From Phycisphaerales bacterium UBA4658 (GTDB taxonomy: Bacteria > Planctomycetota > Phycisphaerae > Phycisphaerales > UBA1924): a DNA stretch of 8,423 nt. The notes under the pieces were generated by a model. That model made no database searches, was not told the origin of the DNA, and saw only the letters and a program-made list of their open reading frames with translations. A program made the translations under genes and the position numbers. Location: positions 367 to 8,789 of the forward strand of contig DHLW01000039.1 of the NCBI GenBank assembly GCA_002405485.1, given 5' to 3'. Shown here in pieces: positions 1 to 6,390 of this stretch. The stretch's first letter is position 1. Every line of letters starts with the position of its first letter.

Positions 1-149
1 TGGCGCGTGAGGCGCTGGTGGAGACGCTTCGGGACCTCTCTGGACCGGGGTGGACGCGGGAGCACGAGGAGAGCTGGAGGATCGCGCTGAACACGGTGAC
101 ATCGCTGGTGCTGCTGGGGGCCGGGCGGGCGCGGGCGCGAGCGGCGTGA
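1..149 (+). CDS. C-terminal end of a globin-like protein (partial)
   Basis: This open frame enters from the left edge (first complete codon at position 3) and ends at a TGA at 147-149, leaving 48 residues. Third positions are almost all G or C, which supports real coding. The segment LVETLRDLSGPGWTREHEE followed by SWRIALNTVTSLVLLGA fits the last two helices (G and H) of bacterial single-domain globins, which often read as a Leu-rich helix, a short turn, 'WTxE', then 'aWxxAl' and a hydrophobic helix. The heme-binding residues would lie upstream of the window, so heme binding cannot be confirmed. After the helix comes a short Arg/Ala tail. A strong terminator closes the gene about 50 bases downstream. 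The globin call rests on pattern recognition of one short segment; another all-helical protein is possible. Confidence 0.5.
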   Translation, partial: AREALVETLRDLSGPGWTREHEESWRIALNTVTSLVLLGAGRARARAA

Positions 150-196
150 TCGCAAGTGCCCGGTCGGCGGGCAGGCTGCATGAAGACAGTCCCTCT

Positions 197-229
197 GGGG
201 CCGGACTTACCTATAGTCGGCCCCTTTTT
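197..229 (+). terminator. Rho-independent terminator behind the globin-like gene
   Basis: The 5' arm GGGGCCGGACT (197-207) pairs with AGTCGGCCCC (215-224), giving ten base pairs with one bulged G and a seven-base loop (TACCTAT). Five Ts follow directly at 225-229. This is a textbook intrinsic terminator. It lies between the end of the globin-like gene and aspS, so it most likely ends the upstream transcript. Confidence 0.85.
212..217 (+). promoter_or_regulatory. Possible -10 box for aspS
   Basis: TATAGT matches five of six bases of the TATAAT consensus and would place a transcription start near 224, giving a leader of about 50 bases before the aspS ATG. No convincing -35 box stands 16-18 bases upstream. 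The box overlaps the loop and 3' arm of the terminator, so it may be coincidental. Confidence 0.3.
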
Positions 230-273
230 CATTGGGTTCATGGAAGGTTTTTTCTCACCGGACTGAGTGCACC

Positions 274-2139
274 ATGCTTCGACGGACCGTCACCTGCGGC
301 GAGCTGCGAGATCAGCACATCGGCCAGACCGTTGTTCTCAACGGCTGGGTCAACTCGTACCGCGATCATGGCAACCTGATCTTCATCGATCTGCGGGATC
401 GGTTCGGGCTCACGCAGCTCGTGTTCGATCCGGACAACGGCGTGAGCCAGGCGATGATGGACGCGGCGGACAAGCTGCGGAACGAGGATGTGATCGCGGT
501 GAAGGGACTGGTGCGGACGCGCGTGGGCGGGCCGAACCCGAAGCTGGCGACGGGGACGGTGGAGGTGGTGGTGCAGGAGCTGGAGGTGCTGAGCAAGACG
601 GCGAACCCGCCGTTCCTGCCGGACGATCTCGGGAAGCTGCCCAACGAGGAGATCCGGCTGAAGCACCGGTACGTGGATCTGCGGCGCCCGCGGATGCAGC
701 ACATTCTGGGGCTTCGGCACCGGGTGATGCAGTCGACGCGGCGGTACTTTGACGAGAACGGGTTTCTGGAGGTGGAGACGCCGATCCTGTACAAGAGCAC
801 GCCGGAGGGCGCGCGGGAGTTTCTGGTGCCGAACCGGCACGTTCCGGGTTCGTGGTACGCGCTGCCGCAGAGTCCGCAGCTCTTCAAGCAGATTCTGATG
901 GTGTCGGGGTGCGACCGGTACATGCAGATCTGTCGGTGCTTCCGGGATGAGGATCCGCGCGCCGATCGCCAGGCGGAGTTCAGCCAGATCGATCTGGAGA
1001 TGAGCTTTGTCCGGCGTGAGCACGTGATGGAGATGATGGAGGGCTTTGCGCGTCGGCTGTGGAAGGACGTGCTCGGGCTAGACGTGCCCAAGTTCCAGGT
1101 CATGGGGTATCGCGACGCGATGGAAACCTACGGGATCGATCGCCCCGACACGCGCTATGACCTGAAGATCGTCGACGTGAGCGAACTGGCGGCCAAGACC
1201 GACTTCGGCGTGTTCAAGACCGCGCTCGAGAAGGGGAAGGATCGGCCGCGGTTCAACAGCAAGAAGGGCGTGGTCAAGGCGATCCGCGTGCCGGGCGGGG
1301 GCGAGAAGCTGACGCGGAAGATCACCGACGGGTACACGGAGTTTGTCAAGGGGTTCGGCGCCGGCGGCGTGGCCGTGAGCAAGGTCATCGCGGGGCCGGA
1401 TGGCCAGCCGATGTTCGAGACGGGCGTGGCGAAGTTCCTCGAGCCCGCGCGGCAGGAGTGGCTTGGCGCACTTGGGTTGAAGGTCGGCGACACGGTGCTG
1501 TTCGTGGCGGACGCGTACGCGATCGCCACGAAGGCGATCGGGGAGCTGCGCCAGAAGGTGGCGCGGGACATGGACATGGTTCCGAAGCCGGGGGTTGAGG
1601 GCGGGCCCTGGAACTTCCTGTGGGTGGTCGACTTCCCGATGTTCGAACGGAACAAGGAGACGGGCAAGTGGGTGGCGATGCACCATCCCTTTACATCGCC
1701 GCGGGACGACCAGATGCAGGCGTTCCTGGACGCGGACCCCGAGGACGAGGTGACGATCGAGTCGATCGTGAGCGCGGGGTACGACATGGTGCTCAACGGC
1801 AGTGAGATCGCCGGCGGCAGCGTGCGCATCCATAATCAGGACGTGCAGAGCAAGGTCTTCAAGCTGCTTGGGCTGACGCCTGAGCAGGCGAAGGAGAAGT
1901 TCAGCTTCCTGCTGGAGGCGCTGAGCTTCGGCGCTCCGCCGCACGCGGGGATTGCGTTCGGGCTTGATCGGCTGATCATGCACCTTGTGGGGACGGACAA
2001 CATCCGCGACGTGATCGCGTTCCCCAAGACGCAGATCGGTCAGGACCTGATGACGGGTGCGCCCGGATTCGTGACCGAGGCGCAGTTGAAGGATCTGTAC
2101 GTGAAGAACGTGGTGCCCGAGGCACCGGCCAAGTCCTGA
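274..2139 (+). CDS. aspS: Aspartate--tRNA ligase (AspRS)
   Basis: This cytoplasmic class II synthetase charges tRNA-Asp with aspartate using ATP. The ATG at 274 gives 621 residues starting MLRRTVTCGELR, the usual bacterial N-terminus; an in-frame TTG at 232 would only add a non-conserved leader. In order are an anticodon-binding OB fold (about 1-115, with GWVNSYRDHG at 24-33), the start of the catalytic core, the QSPQ loop (199-202), motif 2 FRDEDPRADR (223-232), QIDLEMSF (238-245), the bacterial insertion domain (about 280-400), GSEIAGGSVRIHN (509-521) and motif 3 GIAFGLDRL (559-567). The length is slightly above the usual roughly 590. His32 stands where non-discriminating bacterial AspRS carry histidine and E. 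coli has leucine, so it may also charge tRNA-Asn. No strong Shine-Dalgarno is visible; a weak GAG lies 6 bases before the ATG. The neighbour downstream is convergent. Confidence 0.97.
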   Translation: MLRRTVTCGELRDQHIGQTVVLNGWVNSYRDHGNLIFIDLRDRFGLTQLVFDPDNGVSQAMMDAADKLRNEDVIAVKGLVRTRVGGPNPKLATGTVEVVVQELEVLSKTANPPFLPDDLGKLPNEEIRLKHRYVDLRRPRMQHILGLRHRVMQSTRRYFDENGFLEVETPILYKSTPEGAREFLVPNRHVPGSWYALPQSPQLFKQILMVSGCDRYMQICRCFRDEDPRADRQAEFSQIDLEMSFVRREHVMEMMEGFARRLWKDVLGLDVPKFQVMGYRDAMETYGIDRPDTRYDLKIVDVSELAAKTDFGVFKTALEKGKDRPRFNSKKGVVKAIRVPGGGEKLTRKITDGYTEFVKGFGAGGVAVSKVIAGPDGQPMFETGVAKFLEPARQEWLGALGLKVGDTVLFVADAYAIATKAIGELRQKVARDMDMVPKPGVEGGPWNFLWVVDFPMFERNKETGKWVAMHHPFTSPRDDQMQAFLDADPEDEVTIESIVSAGYDMVLNGSEIAGGSVRIHNQDVQSKVFKLLGLTPEQAKEKFSFLLEALSFGAPPHAGIAFGLDRLIMHLVGTDNIRDVIAFPKTQIGQDLMTGAPGFVTEAQLKDLYVKNVVPEAPAKS

Positions 2140-2165
2140 CGAACCAGCAGTCGGGAGAGTCGGTC

Positions 2166-2915
2166 TCAGACGGTGCCGGCGGATCCCTTGCGCATAAAGA
2201 TGGTCTGGCCGTTCTTGATGTCCCGTTCGCCGGAGACGCAGGCGAGGATCTCCTCGGCGACGGTTTCGGGGCTCAGGCAGTGCTCGCCGGGAAGAGCGTC
2301 GCGATCAAAGATGGCTCGGAGCATCGGGGTTTCAACCGCTCCTGGGGCGACGGCGAAGGCGCGGACGCCGATCTCTCTCCCCTCCTTGGCGCAGGACTTG
2401 GCCATGAGGTTGAGCGGGGCTTTGCTGGCGGCATAGGCGAAGAACCCGGGGAAGGGGTCGTCGGTGCCGAGGGTGGAGACGTTGACGATGCAGTGGCCGA
2501 TGGGCGACCGCCGCCCCTCGGCGTGCTGTCTGAGAAAGACGGTCCATGCGGCGGCGATCGCGCACGCCGGTCCGACCGCGTTGGTCATGTAGACCTGCTG
2601 CAGGATTTCCGGGGTGGTCTTGTCAATGGGCAGGAGCGGAGCGGCGGCGGCGTTGTTGATGAGGACGTCGAGCCGGCCGAAGCTGCCCAGAGCGGCGGTG
2701 ACCATCTGCGCGCCGCTGGCCGGATCGGAGACGTCCATGGGCGCAATGACGCCGTCGGCATGCTCGGGGAAATCGTCAAGGGTCTCGTCGAGCGGTTCGG
2801 CACGACGGCCAACAAGGACGATTCGGAGTCCTTCGCGTGCGAGGGCGAGTGCGGTGGCTCGGCCGATGCCCGATCCTGCGCCGGTGACGATGGCCACGGG
2901 GACGATCTGTTCCAT
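2166..2915 (-). CDS. SDR family NAD(P)-dependent oxidoreductase
   Basis: This is a classical short-chain dehydrogenase/reductase of 249 residues, the usual family size, with a single Rossmann fold and presumably cytoplasmic. The cofactor loop is TGAGSGIG (11-18), followed by D61-V62 at the adenine pocket, the NNAAA segment (87-91), Asn112, Ser147 and the catalytic pair Tyr161-Lys165 in YAASK, then APGAVETPM after the last core strand. The complete Asn-Ser-Tyr-Lys tetrad suggests an active enzyme. Arginines 37-38 after the second strand would suit NADP(H), by analogy with the family. The substrate cannot be told from sequence. I chose the ATG at 2915 because the longer frame to 2987 adds 24 non-conserved residues that cross the divergent promoter region. 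It runs convergent to aspS, 26 bases apart, and divergent from the solute-binding protein gene. Confidence 0.9.
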   Translation of the reverse strand: MEQIVPVAIVTGAGSGIGRATALALAREGLRIVLVGRRAEPLDETLDDFPEHADGVIAPMDVSDPASGAQMVTAALGSFGRLDVLINNAAAAPLLPIDKTTPEILQQVYMTNAVGPACAIAAAWTVFLRQHAEGRRSPIGHCIVNVSTLGTDDPFPGFFAYAASKAPLNLMAKSCAKEGREIGVRAFAVAPGAVETPMLRAIFDRDALPGEHCLSPETVAEEILACVSGERDIKNGQTIFMRKGSAGTV

Positions 2916-2922
2916 GACCCAG

Positions 2923-2928
2923 AGCGTA
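2923..2928 (-). promoter_or_regulatory. Candidate -10 box of the SDR gene, leaderless arrangement
   Basis: On the minus strand TACGCT is followed by seven bases and then the ATG (TACGCTCTGGGTCATG, 2928 down to 2913). A transcription start at normal -10 spacing would fall at or next to the ATG, and no Shine-Dalgarno precedes it, so the mRNA may be leaderless. The box itself is a weak match to consensus. The near-identical arrangement on the other strand raises confidence. Confidence 0.35.
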
Positions 2929-2982
2929 TCGGAGGATGGGGTTTGGCGGCAGAGGTGGCGCGAAGACGCAGCGGGTGGGCCG

Positions 2983-2988
2983 TACACT
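2983..2988 (+). promoter_or_regulatory. Candidate -10 box of the solute-binding protein/pyk/cinA run
   Basis: TACACT (four of six consensus bases) ends seven bases before the ATG at 2996, so transcription would start at or one base before the start codon. No purine-rich ribosome site intervenes (CCGGGTC only), which is consistent with a leaderless message. No clear -35 hexamer is visible at the expected distance. Confidence 0.4.
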
Positions 2989-2995
2989 CCGGGTC

Positions 2996-4795
2996 ATGGG
3001 GCCACGGATCACCGTACTCGGGTTGTTGCTGGTCGTGCTCGCGCTTCCGTTCATCGTGCGCGGTTTCGCCGCCACGGGCGGGGGCGTGGATCGTGGGGGA
3101 GAGGGGGATGGCGGGCGACGTGCGGCGGAGGGGCTGAAGCTGGTGGTGGTCACGCCGCACATCGAGCAGATCCGCGAGGAGTTCGGGATTGCCTTTGATC
3201 GCTGGCATCGTCGGGAGTTCGGCTCGCCGGTGTACGTGGACTGGCGGACGCCGGGGGGCACCTCGGACATCATGAAGCAGCTGGAGGCCTCGTTCGCAGC
3301 CGCGGCTCGGAGCGGGGCGATCGACGGGTCCGGATCGGCGGCCAAGGGCTCGGCACCGTTTGACCTGTTCTTTGGCGGGGGCTCGTTCGAGCATGGGAAG
3401 ATGAAGGAGGTTCGCACGGCGACGGGTCCCGGCGGACAGGTTGTGCGGTATCGCCTCGGGGTTGCGGCGAGCTTCACGCAGGCGCAACTCGACGCGTGGT
3501 TCGGCGAGAATCGCATCGGGGCGCAGACGCTGTATGACCCTGATCGGTACTGGATCGGAACGGCGTTGTCGGGCTTCGGCATCGTGTACAACAAGGACGT
3601 GCTGGCGCGGATCGGGGTGAAGGAGCCGACGTCGTTCGCGGATCTGTGCGACCCCCGGTACCGCAACATGCTGGCGCTGGCGGACGGTCGACAGTCGGGG
3701 TCGGTGACGACGACGTACGAGTCGATCCTGAACAAGGAGAAGTGGGCCGGTTGGCGGACGCTGCGCGAGTTGTGCGCCAACGCGCGGTACTTCGCGTCCG
3801 CGGCGACGCGTCCGCCGATCGACGTGAGTCAGGGCGAGGCGGCGGCGGGGCTGGCGATCGATTTCTACGGTCGCGGGCAGGCGCAGGCGGTGCTCGCGCC
3901 GGGGCAGGATCCGGCGAGCGGTCGGGTCGGGTATGTTGATCCGGAGGGCGCGGTGTACATCGATGCGGATCCGGCGTCGATTCTGAACGGTGCGCAGTCG
4001 CCGGAGCTTGCCGAGCGGTTCATCGCGTTCTGTCTGAGCGAGGAGGGACAGTCGCTCTGGCAGTTCAAGAGCAAGCAGCGTCGGAGGGGAGAAGGCCAGA
4101 GCGGACCGGCGCTTGAGCTCGGACCGGAGCGGTACGAGCTGCGTCGAATGCCGATTCGCCGGGAGATGTACGAGCGGCATCTGGCGATGTTCGTGGACAA
4201 GGCGGATCCGTTCAAGCTTGCGAGCGACGTGAAGCCCCGAGGCTGGCGGAGCGCGATCGCTCCGATGATGGCGGCGTTCGGGATCGACACGGCTCCGGAT
4301 CTGCGGGAGGCGTGGAGGGTGCTGAACCTTGCCCGCGAGCGGCACTCGGCGGGCGGGTTTCCGGCGGACGTGCTCGCCGAGATGGAGCGGCTGTTCTATG
4401 AGATGCCGACGCACCGCTTTCGCCCAGGGTCGCTGTACGCCGATCCGCGGGTGCTTGCCGAGGTGCCGCGAGCGGCACTGGATGAACTCGCGGCCCGGAA
4501 GATCTCGACGTTCGACCGTCTTGGGGAGTCTCTGAAGGACTCGCAGGTGACTGCGAAGCTCAAGCCGGAAGTGGTCACCGCCTGGGAGATGATCCTGGGC
4601 AGGCGCGGCGAGCTTGATGATCCATCTGCAGATCGCACCGCGCCGTTCTCCGAGGAGACGTATCGGGCCATCCGCATGGACGTCGACTCGTTCCGGGATC
4701 TTGATCACGGCAAGCGGACGCTGATCGCGTACACGGAGTTCTTCAGGTCGAACTATCGACGGGTGATCCGCCTCGGATCGGAGCATGGACTGTGA
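2996..4795 (+). CDS. Extracellular solute-binding protein (iron(III)-type ABC transporter family)
   Basis: This 599-residue protein has a hydrophobic N-terminal segment (about 5-22, ITVLGLLLVVLALPFIV) that is a Sec signal or membrane anchor. No cysteine lipobox follows, so it is not a typical lipoprotein. Residues about 48-360 match the Fe3+-type periplasmic binding-protein fold: LKLVVVTPH at the first strand, PFDLFFGGGS (121-130), the hinge-like GFGIVYNKDVL (193-203), PTSFADLCDPRYRNML (211-226) and an end such as LAERFIAFCLSEEGQSLWQ (338-356). Members of the family capture a metal or small solute and hand it to a permease. The protein is far longer than the usual 330-400 residues, with an extension of roughly 150-200 residues (about 420-599), charged and probably helical, that I do not recognise. 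No permease or ATPase gene lies nearby. Its stop overlaps the next start by 4 bases. I took the ATG at 2996 because it begins right at the signal segment; a longer frame from 2936 would run through the promoter. Confidence 0.82.
   Translation: MGPRITVLGLLLVVLALPFIVRGFAATGGGVDRGGEGDGGRRAAEGLKLVVVTPHIEQIREEFGIAFDRWHRREFGSPVYVDWRTPGGTSDIMKQLEASFAAAARSGAIDGSGSAAKGSAPFDLFFGGGSFEHGKMKEVRTATGPGGQVVRYRLGVAASFTQAQLDAWFGENRIGAQTLYDPDRYWIGTALSGFGIVYNKDVLARIGVKEPTSFADLCDPRYRNMLALADGRQSGSVTTTYESILNKEKWAGWRTLRELCANARYFASAATRPPIDVSQGEAAAGLAIDFYGRGQAQAVLAPGQDPASGRVGYVDPEGAVYIDADPASILNGAQSPELAERFIAFCLSEEGQSLWQFKSKQRRRGEGQSGPALELGPERYELRRMPIRREMYERHLAMFVDKADPFKLASDVKPRGWRSAIAPMMAAFGIDTAPDLREAWRVLNLARERHSAGGFPADVLAEMERLFYEMPTHRFRPGSLYADPRVLAEVPRAALDELAARKISTFDRLGESLKDSQVTAKLKPEVVTAWEMILGRRGELDDPSADRTAPFSEETYRAIRMDVDSFRDLDHGKRTLIAYTEFFRSNYRRVIRLGSEHGL
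4780..4783 (+). promoter_or_regulatory. Ribosome binding site deciding the pyk GTG start
   Basis: GGAG lies 8 bases before the GTG at 4792, ideal Shine-Dalgarno spacing, and sits inside the end of the preceding gene. It supports the overlapping GTG start over an alternative in-frame GTG at 4843. Confidence 0.55.
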
Positions 4796-6363
4796 GCACC
4801 TCGGAGAAGGGCAAGGCCCTGAGCCAGAGCGGCGGCGCGAGGGTGATTCCGACGCTCGCCAACATCGTCGCGACGATCGGGCCGGCGTCGGATGATCCGG
4901 AGACGATCGCCAAGCTCATCGACGCGGGCGTGAGCGTCTTTCGGGTGAACTTCTCGCACGGATCACTGGGCGACCATGCGCGGCGAGTGTCGGCGATCCG
5001 ATCCGCGGCGGCGGCTCTGCGGCAGCCGGTGGCGATTCTCGGCGATCTGCAGGGGCCCAAGATTCGCGTGGGAACGCTGACTGAGGGGGTCCTCCTGGAG
5101 GCCGGGCAGGACGTGGTGTTCGCGAAGTCGCCGGATCAGCGGTTCGATCCTCGGAACTCGTGTGTGCGCTTGCCGACGGACTACGCCGGGCTCAGCGACG
5201 ACGTTGAACCGGGGCAGCGGGTGCTGATCAACGACGGGGCGATTCGTCTGCTTGCGGTGGACGCCGAGCCGGGCGACGACGCGGGTTTGCTGCGGTGCCG
5301 CGTGCTGGTTGGCGGGCTGGTGACGTCGAAGAAGGGGATCAACCTGCCCGATTCGGCAGTGCAGACGAGCGCGATCACCGAGCAGGACTGGGCACACGTC
5401 GAGTGGGCGGTGGCGCACGGCCTGGACTTTCTGGCGTTGTCGTTTGTCCGGACGGCTGACGAGGTTCGAACGTTGAAGAAGGCGCTTCAGGGGATGTGCC
5501 CGATCGACTTCCGGGTGGAGAACACCGGGGCGGGGGCGATGATCCCGGTGATCGCAAAGATCGAGAAGCCGCAGGCGCTGAAGGAACTGGATGCGATCGT
5601 CGATGCGGCGGACGGGATCATGGTTGCGCGGGGCGATCTGGGCGTGGAGATGGACCTCGCAGAGGTCCCGATGGTGCAAAAGCGGGTGATCGCCAAGTGT
5701 GACGAGTGGGGCAAGCCGTGCATCGTCGCGACGCAGATGCTTGAGAGCATGATCTCGAGCGTGACTCCGACGCGGGCGGAGGTGTCGGACGTGGCGAACG
5801 CGATCCTGGATGGGGCGGACTGCGTGATGCTGAGCGCCGAGACGGCGAGCGGGAAGCACCCCACGATCGTCGTGGACACGATGCGCAGGGTGATCGAGGC
5901 CGCCGAACGCGTGCTTGTGGAACGAGCGGCGAGCGCGACGCCCTCGTCGCGGCTGGTGCAGAGCCGGTATCGCACCGCAGCGCTTGCGCACGGTGCGTGG
6001 CACGTGGCCCGTGACATCGGCGCTCGGGTGGTGGCGTGCTGGTCGCAGGAAGGCGGCACCGCGCGATACCTGTCGCAGACGGGGCTGAACATCCCGATCA
6101 TCGCGTACTCGTCGGATGCTCGCCAGGTTCGGCGGATGGCGCTGCTTCGGGGTGTGACGGCGCGTGACATGGAGGTCCCTCCAAGCGGCATGCTCGCGGA
6201 ATGGAACGCGATGGTCGAGAAGGACCTGCTGGAGCTCGGCTGGATCAACCCGGGTGATCCGATCGTGATGCTCGCGGGAAAACCGCTCGGGGTGAAGGGC
6301 GCGACCAGCACGCTCGCGGTGCACTACACAGGCAATCAATCCACGGGATTCATGCGACTCTGA
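4792..6363 (+). CDS. pyk: Pyruvate kinase, predicted K+-independent type
   Basis: This cytoplasmic enzyme transfers phosphate from phosphoenolpyruvate to ADP, giving pyruvate and ATP in the last step of glycolysis. It has 523 residues against the usual 470-500; the excess is a 22-residue N-terminal leader and a small insertion near 240-250. Domains: TIM barrel from about 23 (ANIVATIGPAS 23-33, VNFSHG 52-57), mobile B domain about 91-190, barrel again with KIEKP (256-260, catalytic lysine 256), VARGDLGVEM (278-287), ATQMLESM (313-320) and TRAEVSDVANA (327-337), then the C-terminal domain (about 390-515). The segment DLQGPKIRV (85-93) carries Leu, Gln, Lys and Val at the four positions that separate K+-independent from K+-dependent enzymes. 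The GTG start overlaps the preceding TGA as GTGA, so translation is probably coupled. cinA follows after 27 bases. Confidence 0.96.
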   Translation: MSTSEKGKALSQSGGARVIPTLANIVATIGPASDDPETIAKLIDAGVSVFRVNFSHGSLGDHARRVSAIRSAAAALRQPVAILGDLQGPKIRVGTLTEGVLLEAGQDVVFAKSPDQRFDPRNSCVRLPTDYAGLSDDVEPGQRVLINDGAIRLLAVDAEPGDDAGLLRCRVLVGGLVTSKKGINLPDSAVQTSAITEQDWAHVEWAVAHGLDFLALSFVRTADEVRTLKKALQGMCPIDFRVENTGAGAMIPVIAKIEKPQALKELDAIVDAADGIMVARGDLGVEMDLAEVPMVQKRVIAKCDEWGKPCIVATQMLESMISSVTPTRAEVSDVANAILDGADCVMLSAETASGKHPTIVVDTMRRVIEAAERVLVERAASATPSSRLVQSRYRTAALAHGAWHVARDIGARVVACWSQEGGTARYLSQTGLNIPIIAYSSDARQVRRMALLRGVTARDMEVPPSGMLAEWNAMVEKDLLELGWINPGDPIVMLAGKPLGVKGATSTLAVHYTGNQSTGFMRL

Positions 6364-6390
6364 ACTCCGCCGGGCTGCGAATCTGGAACC

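Noticed and set aside
232..273. Upstream TTG start extending aspS by 14 residues
   Set aside because: The extension is not typical of AspRS, while the ATG at 274 gives the standard N-terminus.
2936..2995. Longer N-terminus for the solute-binding protein
   Set aside because: It would put a Gly/Arg-rich leader ahead of the signal segment and run through the candidate -10 box.
2585..4786. A 733-residue minus-strand open frame opposite the solute-binding protein
   Set aside because: It is a shadow frame caused by high GC: Arg/Pro/His-rich with no domain, and opposite a gene with clear family motifs.
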